Shown here: piece after piece, positions 52,728-60,989 of the stretch | Layout of the letters: each line of letters begins with the position of its first letter | Position numbering within the stretch: position 1 is the first letter of the stretch | Assembly: GCF_010667575.1 (NCBI RefSeq) | Contig: NZ_JAABNT010000004.1 | Location: 265,156-329,155 of the forward strand | DNA length: 64,000 bases | Direction of reading: 5' to 3' | DNA from: Sulfitobacter sediminilitoris | GTDB lineage: Bacteria > Pseudomonadota > Alphaproteobacteria > Rhodobacterales > Rhodobacteraceae | Position numbers and translations under genes: made by a program | Notes under the pieces: model-generated | Told to the model about the DNA's origin: nothing | The model's database searches: none | What the model saw: the letters and a program-made list of their open reading frames with translations, nothing else

Positions 52728-52842
52728 GTTGGCCCTTCCTCGCTCAGCACCCGAAGCTATCGATCACGGCTCGTCCCGCATCCTGCGCAGGTACGGCATT
52801 GAAATCAATCATTCTTGTCCGCTTTGCCATCACAGGTAGAGT

Positions 52843-53712
52843 TCAGACCATGGCATTGATGGCCCGCATTGTAGGCGACGTGGCGTTGTTCAATTCCTCC
52901 AACACGTCAAAGTGGTCTCGACCCGGTGCAACATGAGATGTCAATTGCGACAGGTGCGGGGCCCAGACGTCCCTCAATACGTCGGATTGCAGGTGAAATG
53001 CCTCCGGCTCTTCTGCGCCAATCAGCACATGCACAGGGATGTCGGACGCTGGAACGTGTCGAAGAGGGGAAAGAATCTGCATCTCTCGCGCGTCGATACC
53101 TGCCATGTCGTTCACATAGGATTTGGCGATCGGTGCCAGCTCAAAGACCCCGCTGATCAGTACGGTACCGGCAAGCCGGTCTCCAATGCCACGGTCCAGC
53201 ACATCGGCCAGCACGCAGGCCGCAAGATGACCGCCAGCTGAATGCCCCGCCAGCACGATCCGCTGCGGATCAATGCCCCATCCCGACGCGTGGGTGTTCA
53301 GACAGGCAAGCGCCTGATAGATTTCTTCGGTCAGCGCGGTAAGGCTGATGTCTGGCGTCAGCGTGTACCCGATCGACACATATGCCCAGCCCAGGTCACA
53401 AAAGGTTTTGGCCGCAAATCCCGAAACGCTTTTGTCCCCTTCCTGCCAGAACCCGCCATGGATGAAGACCAAACAAGGCAGAACCGAATTTTGAGCTGAT
53501 GCAGGATGGTAAAGGTCAAGCCGCTGACGGGGCCGCGTACCGTATGCAATATCGATCCTTGACGTGATTGCAGGATCGGCTCGCACACTTTCGGTCCGCG
53601 CCACCATACGGGCCAAATCTCCGGCGGCATCTTTTGCCGATCGGCTGGGCGAAAGCTGAAAATCCAGCTCTTCCTGTGCCAGTGACATACTGGCCGTAAA
53701 CCTCGGATGCAT
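52843..53712 (-). CDS. Alpha/beta hydrolase, arylformamidase-like
   Basis: This 289-residue hydrolase has the oxyanion motif HGGFW (about residues 85-89), nucleophile Ser158 in GHSAGGH, an acidic residue in LIGAEEPEAF and His in GRDHFDVLEEL. It matches the BD-FAE/kynurenine-formamidase-like group, which cleaves amides or esters. The ATG at 53712 is preferred because AGAGG lies six bases upstream. It lies 115 bp upstream of the Rieske gene and may be the first gene of that operon. It is divergent from the PAS kinase, 166 bp between starts. Confidence 0.88.
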   Translation of the reverse strand: MHPRFTASMSLAQEELDFQLSPSRSAKDAAGDLARMVARTESVRADPAITSRIDIAYGTRPRQRLDLYHPASAQNSVLPCLVFIHGGFWQEGDKSVSGFAAKTFCDLGWAYVSIGYTLTPDISLTALTEEIYQALACLNTHASGWGIDPQRIVLAGHSAGGHLAACVLADVLDRGIGDRLAGTVLISGVFELAPIAKSYVNDMAGIDAREMQILSPLRHVPASDIPVHVLIGAEEPEAFHLQSDVLRDVWAPHLSQLTSHVAPGRDHFDVLEELNNATSPTMRAINAMV

Positions 53713-53878
53713 TGCGTGCCTCTTTGTGTCGTGCCGATGGGCCACCTTTTGGATGTCTACCGACCGATCTCAGCAAGGCCAAGCCTTGCGAGCCCGGCAT
53801 TGATAACCTTTGATTGGCGGTCGTTTACCCTTCGTTAACACCACAATTCTAGTGTTTCAAAGCGATCAGGAGGACGGG

Positions 53879-55039
53879 ATGGCCAGCAACGCAGTCATTT
53901 TGAAAGACGTGGCTGTTGTCGGCCTTTCCCACTGGGATGCAGCCCCGTTCCTGAAAAAGGTCACGGACATCGTCCCCAGCATTATCTACATCTTTAATCA
54001 AACCACGCAATCGAATGAATACTCGAACCGCTCATTGGGCGAATCTCTGGGCTTTAGTGCGCAAGACGTTCAGGAGATGGGTGCGGAATTGATGCCAACC
54101 CTCTGTCATCCCGATGATCTGGCGCGGGTCGGCGCGCATTTTGCAGCCCTGTCGAATGCGCAGGATGGCGAAGTGTTGCAGGTTGAATATCGCGTACGAC
54201 ACAAGGATGGCAATTGGGTTTGGCTGCTCTCTCACGACACAGTATTTGACCGTGATACATCAGGGCAGGTTGTGCGGCATATCGGCGTCGCATCTGACAT
54301 CACAGCGCAAAAAACCGCAGAGGAACGTGCCCGCGCGGAACACCTCAAGGCACGGACCGTCAATGACGAACTCCGCACGTTTTCATATGCCATGTCGCAT
54401 GACATGAAAGCGCCCTCGAACACGCTGAACCTCTTGCTGACTGAACTGCTTGAAACGCACCGCGATACGCTTGACCCAGACGCCATCGAACTGACGCAAC
54501 TTGCCCTTGGCACCGTCGCCCATATGGGAAACCTGGTTGACGACGTGCTGAATTACACCCGCGTCATAAATCAGGATTTTGTGCTAACCACAGTCCCCCT
54601 GAATGCGCTGCTCAATCAGGTGACCGAAGAACTTGACGGTATCATCCGGCACCAAAGAGGCGTCGTAGATATTGCGGATCTGCCCTTGGTCGCGGCAGAC
54701 GCCACGCAACTGCGGATCTATTTTCATGCGCTGATCGAAAATGCGATGAAATTTCATAAACCCGAAACCATTCCAAGGGTATCAGTCACCTGCTCAATGA
54801 CAAAAGACCTCAAAAACTACGATATCACGGTCCGCGACAATGGGATTGGGATTGAGACCAGCAAGCACGAGCAAGTCTTCAAAGTATTCAAACGGCTCAA
54901 CACCGCGCCCGGACATTCGGGAACAGGGCTTGGCCTTGCCATATGTCGCAGGATTGCCGCCAATCATGGCAGCACCATCACGTTGGTCTCCTCTCCTGCA
55001 CAGGGGTCCGCATTCACAATAAGGCTGCCCAAAGCATGA
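53879..55039 (+). CDS. Cytosolic PAS-domain histidine kinase
   Basis: This 386-residue kinase has no membrane helix or signal peptide. A PAS domain (about residues 25-145: EYSNRSLGESLGFSAQDV, EYRVRHKDGNWVWLLSHDT, GVASDIT) is followed by HisKA with AMSHDMKAPSNTL (phospho-His164). The HATPase domain has IENAMKFHKPE, DNGIGIE and GHSGTGLGLAI. AGGAGG lies five bases before the ATG at 53879. The response regulator starts in its stop codon (ATGA). The HisKA sequence resembles phytochrome-like kinases. The signal is unknown. Confidence 0.92.
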   Translation: MASNAVILKDVAVVGLSHWDAAPFLKKVTDIVPSIIYIFNQTTQSNEYSNRSLGESLGFSAQDVQEMGAELMPTLCHPDDLARVGAHFAALSNAQDGEVLQVEYRVRHKDGNWVWLLSHDTVFDRDTSGQVVRHIGVASDITAQKTAEERARAEHLKARTVNDELRTFSYAMSHDMKAPSNTLNLLLTELLETHRDTLDPDAIELTQLALGTVAHMGNLVDDVLNYTRVINQDFVLTTVPLNALLNQVTEELDGIIRHQRGVVDIADLPLVAADATQLRIYFHALIENAMKFHKPETIPRVSVTCSMTKDLKNYDITVRDNGIGIETSKHEQVFKVFKRLNTAPGHSGTGLGLAICRRIAANHGSTITLVSSPAQGSAFTIRLPKA

Positions 55040-55467
55040 AAGACACGGAAACCCATCCAATCGGCACGCTTATGCTGATCGATGATAGCGAGATTGATCA
55101 GATGATTTACCGTCGGATCGCAATCAAATCCGGGTTGGTCCGCGATCTGTTGCAATTCATGGATGCGGTGAAGGCATTTGAATATCTTTCCGATCTAGAT
55201 AACCAGCGGCCAGACCTTATCCTGCTCGACATCAATATGCCGGGCATGGATGGCTTTGAATTTCTTGAGGCAGCGACCGAAAAACTTGGTGCAGAACTCT
55301 GCCCCATCGTGGTCATGCTGACCACATCGCTCAACCCCAAAGATGAGGAACGTGCCATGAGTTTCTCTGTCGTTCGCGAATTCCTGAGCAAACCTCTTAC
55401 CTTAAGGCAGTTGCAGGCCCTAGGTGCCGTTGTTGGCGCCAAAGGGCCAAACATGCTCGGCCAATAA
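55036..55467 (+). CDS. Single-domain response regulator (Rcp1-like)
   Basis: This 143-residue receiver has acidic pocket LIDDSE, phospho-acceptor Asp65 in LILLDINMPGMDG, Thr/Ser in VMLTTS and Lys in FLSKPL. No output domain is attached, as in Rcp1-type partners of phytochrome-like kinases. It may pass phosphate to another protein or act by binding. Its start overlaps the kinase stop. It is followed 64 bp later by the PLP-enzyme gene. Confidence 0.92.
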   Translation: MKDTETHPIGTLMLIDDSEIDQMIYRRIAIKSGLVRDLLQFMDAVKAFEYLSDLDNQRPDLILLDINMPGMDGFEFLEAATEKLGAELCPIVVMLTTSLNPKDEERAMSFSVVREFLSKPLTLRQLQALGAVVGAKGPNMLGQ

Positions 55468-55531
55468 GTGCAGGCAACGGTGTGCATCAAAGTGGTTCCT
55501 GAGCCTCTTGGCCCGTGCTAGCACTTGAACC

Positions 55532-56578
55532 ATGAAACACCTTATCAATACGTCAGAACACCGCGAGGCTGTTCTCAAACAACTCCCCGATGTGCCTTGG
55601 CCCAGCATTGACGTTGGTCTTCCAAACAGCTTGCTCGAGCGATGCCCTGCGGCCAGTCAGACACCGCTCACATCATCGCCTGCGCTTGCTGACAGGGCCA
55701 GCGTGGCGAGCGTTCAGGTCAAGGATGAGCGGAAAAGAATGGGCCTCGGCAGCTTCAAGGCGCTTGGAGCGGCCTACGTCATTGCGCATGACGCCCAGCA
55801 AAATCTGGCAAAAGGTCGGACCTATGTGACGGCGAGTGCGGGCAATCACGGCATGTCGGTCGCCGCAGGGGCCGCAGCCTTTGGCGCCAACGCCGTCATC
55901 TTTCTGGCTGACACGGTACCCGAAAGCTTTGCAGATCGGCTGCGCGCGCAGGGCGCTGAAGTCCGTCGGCACGGATCGATCTACGAAGACAGCATGAAGG
56001 GCGCTGCGGAGGCGGCGGAGGCTCATGGCTGGACCTTGCTTTCCGACAGTTCCTGGCCGGGGTATTTCGACCGCCCTCATCGGCTGATGGAAGGGTATCT
56101 GGTCTTGATGCACGAGGCCGTCGCGCAGATGCCAGAACCGCCAACGCATATCTTCCTGCAAGCGGGTGTGGGCGGCTTGGCTGCGGCTTGCGCGGCATAT
56201 GCCCGCCAAAGTTGGGGCGATGCGCCACGCATTATTGTGGTCGAGCCGGAAGCCGCACCCGCGTTGTATGCCTCAATCGAAGCAGGTGCCCCACAAGTCA
56301 CCACCGGGCCAGAATCCGCGATGGGGCGTCTGGACTGCAAGGAACCGTCTTTGATTGCGCTGAAGGGGTTGGCCCGAGACGCGGATGATTTCATGACCAT
56401 ATCGGAAGCGACAGGTGCAACCGGCAGCGACGCCTTTGCGGACGCAGGCCTGCCCTCCACCCCGTCCGGTGCGGCCGGTGTAGCCGGGCTGATCGCAGCA
56501 TCAGCTGCGGCGACTGATTTTGGGCTGAATGAGACTTCTCGCGTTTTGGTCATTTTGAGCGAAGGCCCAGAGGCATGA
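55532..56578 (+). CDS. PLP-dependent ammonia-lyase, diaminopropionate-lyase-like (EutB-like)
   Basis: This 348-residue fold-type-II PLP enzyme has the Schiff-base Lys76 in GLGSFKALGAAY, the substrate loop TASAGNHG and the phosphate loop GVGGLAAA. It most resembles diaminopropionate ammonia-lyase, though about 50 residues shorter than that enzyme, and the ectoine-pathway EutB. The likely reaction is deamination of a 2,3-diamino or 3-hydroxy amino acid. The next gene starts four bases before its stop (ATGA), so the trio is coupled. Confidence 0.85.
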   Translation: MKHLINTSEHREAVLKQLPDVPWPSIDVGLPNSLLERCPAASQTPLTSSPALADRASVASVQVKDERKRMGLGSFKALGAAYVIAHDAQQNLAKGRTYVTASAGNHGMSVAAGAAAFGANAVIFLADTVPESFADRLRAQGAEVRRHGSIYEDSMKGAAEAAEAHGWTLLSDSSWPGYFDRPHRLMEGYLVLMHEAVAQMPEPPTHIFLQAGVGGLAAACAAYARQSWGDAPRIIVVEPEAAPALYASIEAGAPQVTTGPESAMGRLDCKEPSLIALKGLARDADDFMTISEATGATGSDAFADAGLPSTPSGAAGVAGLIAASAAATDFGLNETSRVLVILSEGPEA

Positions 56579-57738
56579 GCCTGCCCATGCGCGGTTTCGC
56601 GGTTGAGGAATTCAGATCCCGAACCGCGCGGGCGCAGGTGCTGATGCAGGACGCGCAGCTTTCCGCTCTATTACTGACAACAGAGCCGGAGGTCCGGTAT
56701 TATACCGGGTATCTGACCCGGTTCTGGGAAAGCCCCACGCGCCCTTGGTATCTGGTTATCCCGCCAGCGGGTGATCCGATTGCAGTGGTCCCCTCCATCG
56801 GGGCGCACCTGATGGGGCAGACCTGGGTTCAGGATATTCGCACGTGGCAGGCCCCTGATTATCAGGATGACGGCGTAGGCTTGCTGTTGGATGCTTTGAA
56901 GGAAGTGACACCGTCAGACGGTCAAATCGGTGTCGCCGACCAGATGGAAAGCCATTTGCGCATGCCACTGGCAGACTTCCGCACGCTTGAGGATGGATTG
57001 GGTGCACGGCGGATCGTCAGTGACGCGCAGATCACCCAGCGCCTTCGGCTCGTCAAATCTGACGCGGAAGTATCCAAGATCAAGACGGCCACAACCATCG
57101 CAAACCGCGCCTTCGACCGCGTGCCAGAAATCGCGTTGGTGGGCAAACCGCTCGCCACCATATTCCGTGATTTCCAGAGGCTTTGTCTTGAGGAGGGAGC
57201 GGATTGGGTGCCTTACCTCGCCGGTGGCGCAGCCCAGGGTGGATACGGTGATGTCATCTCACCCGCGACGGACAGCCCGCTCAAACATGGTGATGTTCTG
57301 ATGCTCGACACCGGTTTGGTCTGGGACGGATATTTCTGCGATTTTGACCGCAACTACAGTCTGGGTGAGCCATCCAGAGAGGTGGCCAACGCCCATGCGA
57401 CCCTCATTGAAGCCACGCAAGCGGCCTTTGATGAGGCGCGGCCCGGCACCCTGATATCGGATCTCTTTCATAAGATGAACACTCTCGTGAACCCCGGAGA
57501 AAACGGTTCAGACGCGGGGCGTCTGGGCCATGGGCTGGGCATGCAACTGACCGAATGGCCTTCGATCATTCCTCAGGACCAGACCGTGCTGGAGGCAGGG
57601 ATGGTCCTGACGTTGGAGCCGGGCATAGCCATGCCCGACGGCAAGATCATGGTGCATGAAGAAGACATTCTGATAACCCCTGAGGGCGCTGAATTCCTTT
57701 CGTCGCCACAGCCCTCAGACATTCGGATACTGTCATGA
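56575..57738 (+). CDS. M24-family peptidase/ectoine-hydrolase-like enzyme
   Basis: This 387-residue protein has a creatinase-type N-domain (YYTGYLTRFWESPTRPWYL) and a pita-bread C-domain. All metal ligands are visible: Asp235 in MLDTG, Asp246 in YFCDFDRN, His309 in GRLGHGLGM, Glu338 in LTLEPGI and Glu in VHEEDILIT. Members include Xaa-Pro peptidases, creatinase and ectoine hydrolase (DoeA/EutD). Between a EutB-like and a EutA-like gene, amide or ring hydrolysis of a small solute is more likely than peptide cleavage; this is inference. It overlaps both neighbours by four bases. Confidence 0.88.
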   Translation: MSLPMRGFAVEEFRSRTARAQVLMQDAQLSALLLTTEPEVRYYTGYLTRFWESPTRPWYLVIPPAGDPIAVVPSIGAHLMGQTWVQDIRTWQAPDYQDDGVGLLLDALKEVTPSDGQIGVADQMESHLRMPLADFRTLEDGLGARRIVSDAQITQRLRLVKSDAEVSKIKTATTIANRAFDRVPEIALVGKPLATIFRDFQRLCLEEGADWVPYLAGGAAQGGYGDVISPATDSPLKHGDVLMLDTGLVWDGYFCDFDRNYSLGEPSREVANAHATLIEATQAAFDEARPGTLISDLFHKMNTLVNPGENGSDAGRLGHGLGMQLTEWPSIIPQDQTVLEAGMVLTLEPGIAMPDGKIMVHEEDILITPEGAEFLSSPQPSDIRILS

Positions 57739-58478
57739 ACCTGAGCTACGAGCTGACCACAGAACGGCAGATGCAGCTTGGGCTTGTGGTGCTGCAATCG
57801 GATGAGACACTGGAATACGACATGCGTCGGCTTTTGCCGGAGGATGTTGAATTGCTGGTCAGCCGCGTGGCGTCTGGCACTGAGCTTAGCACTGATATGA
57901 TCGCCGCGATGGAAGGCAGGCTGACCGATGCCGCAAACCTGTTGCCGCGGGATGCGGTGATCTCAGCGGTTGGGTATGGATGCACATCTGCCTCTGCCCA
58001 GATCGGGTCGGCACGGGTTGCCGAACTGATCAAGCGGGGGGTTCCCACGCCGCATGTCACGGACCCGGCCGCCGCGCTTATTGCCGCATGCCGCGCGCTT
58101 GGGATTAGCCGGATTGGTCTGGTCAGCCCCTATATCGCCAGCATCTCGGACAGGCTCCGCACCGTGATTTCAGATGCCGGGATCACAGTCGCGCAGTTTG
58201 GCAGCTTTAACGAACCGATTGAAGGAAATGTTGTGCGGATCACTGCGCAGTCCTTGCGCGACGCTGCCATGACGATGGCAAAGGGTCAGACCTGCGAGGG
58301 CGTATTCCTGTCCTGCACAAACCTGCGCACACTGGATGTGATCGAGGACATCGAACAGGCAATTGGGAAACCCGTGCTCTCGAGCAATCAGGTTCTGGCC
58401 TGGCATATGCTACGCCTTGCGAAAAAGGCACCCGCCCAGACAGCGCCAGGGCGGCTTTGGCAGGTGCGTCAGGACTAG
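57735..58478 (+). CDS. Asp/Glu racemase-superfamily enzyme (maleate isomerase/EutA-like)
   Basis: This 247-residue protein has two cysteines in family positions: Cys83 in VGYGCTSAS and Cys194 in FLSCTNLRT. This is the two-cysteine pattern of maleate isomerase, arylmalonate decarboxylase relatives and EutA. ISRIGLVSPYIASISDRLR and the late SSNQVLAWHMLRLA are typical of the group. It starts four bases before the M24 stop. Its TAG is shared in a CTAG with the convergent permease stop. The reaction is probably isomerisation or epimerisation next to a carboxylate. Confidence 0.87.
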   Translation: MNLSYELTTERQMQLGLVVLQSDETLEYDMRRLLPEDVELLVSRVASGTELSTDMIAAMEGRLTDAANLLPRDAVISAVGYGCTSASAQIGSARVAELIKRGVPTPHVTDPAAALIAACRALGISRIGLVSPYIASISDRLRTVISDAGITVAQFGSFNEPIEGNVVRITAQSLRDAAMTMAKGQTCEGVFLSCTNLRTLDVIEDIEQAIGKPVLSSNQVLAWHMLRLAKKAPAQTAPGRLWQVRQD

Positions 58479-59368
58479 CTTGGGGTAATGCCGCGCAACC
58501 GCTCAGACCGGCGGCGCAATAGTTCAACCACGAACAGAAGTACGACAGAGACAGCGATCAAAATGGTCGCCACGGCCAGAATGGTCGGGCTGATCTGTTC
58601 ACGCAGACCGGTGAACATCTGCCACGGCAGCGTCTTCTGACCGGCAGAGCCGACAAAAAGCACGACCACCACCTCATCAAAGGACGTGATGAAGGCAAAC
58701 AGACCACCGGACACCACACCGGGCAGAATCAGCGGCATCTGCACGCGGAAGAACGTTGTCACTGGCCCCGCGCCCATGTTCGCCGCCGCCCGCGTCAGCG
58801 AGTTGTCAAAACCTACAAGCGTCGCCGTCACCGTGATGATGACGAACGGAATACCAAGCGCCGCATGGGCCAGCACCACACCCAAATAGGTACCCGTCAG
58901 CGTGAAGGGCAGTTCAATCGCGCCGAAAGGTGTCGGGATGTAGGGGTTGGAATAGAAGAAATACATGCCGGTCGCCGAGATGATCAGTGGCACGATCATC
59001 GGCGAGATAAGGATCGCCATGATCGCACGCCGGAATGGCACATGGCTCTGGCTGAGGCCGATGGCCGCAAGGGTACCCAAAGACACGGACAGAAGTGTCG
59101 CGACTGGCGCGATCTTGAGCGAATTGCGCAAGGCAAGCTGCCAGTCTGAGTTCGTGAAGAAATCTTCGTAGTGTTTTGTCGAATAGCCCGCCGGGTCAAA
59201 GGCCAGCATTTCCGGCGTGAAGGTAAAAAAGTCTTCGGCATTGAACGAAAGCGGGATGATCACGAGGATCGGTGCGATCAGGAAAAAGAAAATCAGTCCG
59301 CAAATCACGCGAAAACCGTAGTGCCAGATACGCTGGCCCGTCGTTGCATATGGTGGCAGTGCAGACAT
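58475..59368 (-). CDS. ABC importer permease, PotC-like
   Basis: This 297-residue membrane subunit has six helices and the EAA loop DNSLTRAAANMGAGPVTTFFRVQMPLILPG (in pieces), typical of spermidine/putrescine-type importers. Helix 1 and the periplasmic NAEDFFTFTPEMLAFDP are of normal length. It starts three bases after the PotB-like gene and is last in the operon. It probably imports the substrate of the neighbouring enzymes. Confidence 0.93.
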   Translation of the reverse strand: MSALPPYATTGQRIWHYGFRVICGLIFFFLIAPILVIIPLSFNAEDFFTFTPEMLAFDPAGYSTKHYEDFFTNSDWQLALRNSLKIAPVATLLSVSLGTLAAIGLSQSHVPFRRAIMAILISPMIVPLIISATGMYFFYSNPYIPTPFGAIELPFTLTGTYLGVVLAHAALGIPFVIITVTATLVGFDNSLTRAAANMGAGPVTTFFRVQMPLILPGVVSGGLFAFITSFDEVVVVLFVGSAGQKTLPWQMFTGLREQISPTILAVATILIAVSVVLLFVVELLRRRSERLRGITPS

Positions 59369-59371
59369 GGA

Positions 59372-60889
59372 TCAGCCCCCCAGTTTCACGTTATCGATGC
59401 CCACGATCTTGTCGTAGACCCAGTAGAGGAGCAGCACGATCGCCAGCAGGATGGTACCCAGCGCCGCCGCCAGACCCCAATTCAAAGAGCTGGAGATATG
59501 GTACGCAATCCGGTTCGAGATAAAGACACCCTTGGTGCCGCCCACCAGTTCCGGCGTGATGTAGTAGCCGATGGCAAGGATAAACACGAGGATACAGCCC
59601 GCCCCGATGCCTGGCACCGATTGCGGAAAGTAGACGCGCCAAAAGGCGGTCCAGTTCGTCGCGCCCAAAGACTTGGCCGCGCGCAGATAACTGGGAGGTA
59701 TGGTTTTCATCACGGAATAGAGTGGCAGGATCATAAAGGGCAGAAGGATGTGCGTCATCGCAATGATCGTACCAGTCTGGTTGTTGATCAACTCCAGCCG
59801 GTTCCCGTCTGATACGATACCGATCCAGACCAGCGTGTCATTGATCACCCCTTGCTGTTGCAAAAGCACTTTCCATGCTGATGTCCGTACCAGCAGTGAG
59901 GTCCAGAATGGCAGCAGTACGAGGATCATCAGCATGTTCGCCGTGCGGTCCGGCAAGTTCGCCAGTAGCCATGCGATGGGATATCCCAGTAACACGCACA
60001 TCCCCATAATCGACAGTGACATGATCATCGTTCTGATAAACAGGATGATATAAATGCGTTCGTTCTCGGGACGTGCTTCGATGCCTTCGGCCCCTTTCAT
60101 CAGGTCGACCGAGTTCAGGAAATAGCCATTGGTGTACGTGGGTGAGTACGTCTTGATCGTGCGCCAGACATCGGGATCCGTCCAATTTTCATCGATGTCC
60201 TCGAACTGAGCCCGGATCGAGACACGTTCGACACCTGACAGGTCGGCGGCAATGGGCAGCGTGCCGCCTGCAGTCGCGTCCTCGTAAAGCGCGGTATAGA
60301 CAAAATCCCACGGTTGTTCTTCCAGCGGGTCGTCGCCTTCGGCATTCACGATCATTTCCGCCCAGCCATCATAGGCAGAGGCCGTGCGCGGCAACGCCCC
60401 GCGGATGCTGTCATCCGCCATCCATTCCGACCATTTTACCGGATCGGCATAAGCGGGGTCAGCTGCCTCAAACGCCTTGGTATAGACATCCGTATCGAAC
60501 CGGCCCACACGGCGACCCGATTTGCGGAACAGCGACGAAATTCCAGTAGTCTCGTAGTTCAGGCGGCTTCCCAGCCGGGTGTGCGATTTGTACTCAACCG
60601 CGAGGGCCATGTCAGTATAGAGGGCTGAAAAGACCTCCTCCGAGGGGGCTTCACCACTGGCCGCGTCCCAGTCTTGAAGCGTATCGACCGTCCGCGGGAG
60701 CGTGTTTTCGACAATTTCGTTTTCAACCGAGCGGAACAACATATCCGCAATCGGCATTACGAAAGAAATCAGAATAAAAAAGAACAAGGGGGCGATCAGC
60801 GCCAGTGCCCGCAGCTTTTGCCGCCGCAATGCGCGGTTCAGCGATGCCTTGAGCGGGCGGCCATCTGCGGCCAGCATCTGTTCAGCCAT
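59372..60889 (-). CDS. ABC importer permease, PotB-like with a large extracytoplasmic insertion
   Basis: This 505-residue permease is far longer than usual PotB (about 290). Helix 1 lies at residues 27-50. An acidic soluble segment of about 225 residues (51-277) follows, rich in Trp, Tyr and Asp (SEWMADDSIRGALPRTAS, DENWTDPDVWRTIKTYSP). The normal five helices come next, with the EAA loop SYLRAAKSLGATNWTAFWRVYFPQ (in pieces). By topology the insert faces the periplasm. AGGGG lies upstream of the ATG. It could help capture the substrate or dock the binding protein. Confidence 0.92.
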   Translation of the reverse strand: MAEQMLAADGRPLKASLNRALRRQKLRALALIAPLFFFILISFVMPIADMLFRSVENEIVENTLPRTVDTLQDWDAASGEAPSEEVFSALYTDMALAVEYKSHTRLGSRLNYETTGISSLFRKSGRRVGRFDTDVYTKAFEAADPAYADPVKWSEWMADDSIRGALPRTASAYDGWAEMIVNAEGDDPLEEQPWDFVYTALYEDATAGGTLPIAADLSGVERVSIRAQFEDIDENWTDPDVWRTIKTYSPTYTNGYFLNSVDLMKGAEGIEARPENERIYIILFIRTMIMSLSIMGMCVLLGYPIAWLLANLPDRTANMLMILVLLPFWTSLLVRTSAWKVLLQQQGVINDTLVWIGIVSDGNRLELINNQTGTIIAMTHILLPFMILPLYSVMKTIPPSYLRAAKSLGATNWTAFWRVYFPQSVPGIGAGCILVFILAIGYYITPELVGGTKGVFISNRIAYHISSSLNWGLAAALGTILLAIVLLLYWVYDKIVGIDNVKLGG

Positions 60890-60956
60890 GATTTGTCCCC
60901 TGTTGGTCAGTCACGCCTGCCGGTTGATCCGGCTTTTGCGGGTCGTTCTGTGAAAA

Positions 60957-60979
60957 GGGGCGCAGCAGTGCCGCGCCCC
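60957..60979 (-). terminator. Hairpin plus T-run between binding-protein and permease genes
   Basis: On the minus strand, arms GGGGCGC and GCGCCCC (23 bases in all with the loop) are followed by TTTT. It lies 11 bases after the binding-protein stop. It looks like a leaky terminator or a 3' stabiliser that would keep binding protein above permease levels. Confidence 0.6.
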
Positions 60980-60989
60980 GATGTCAATC

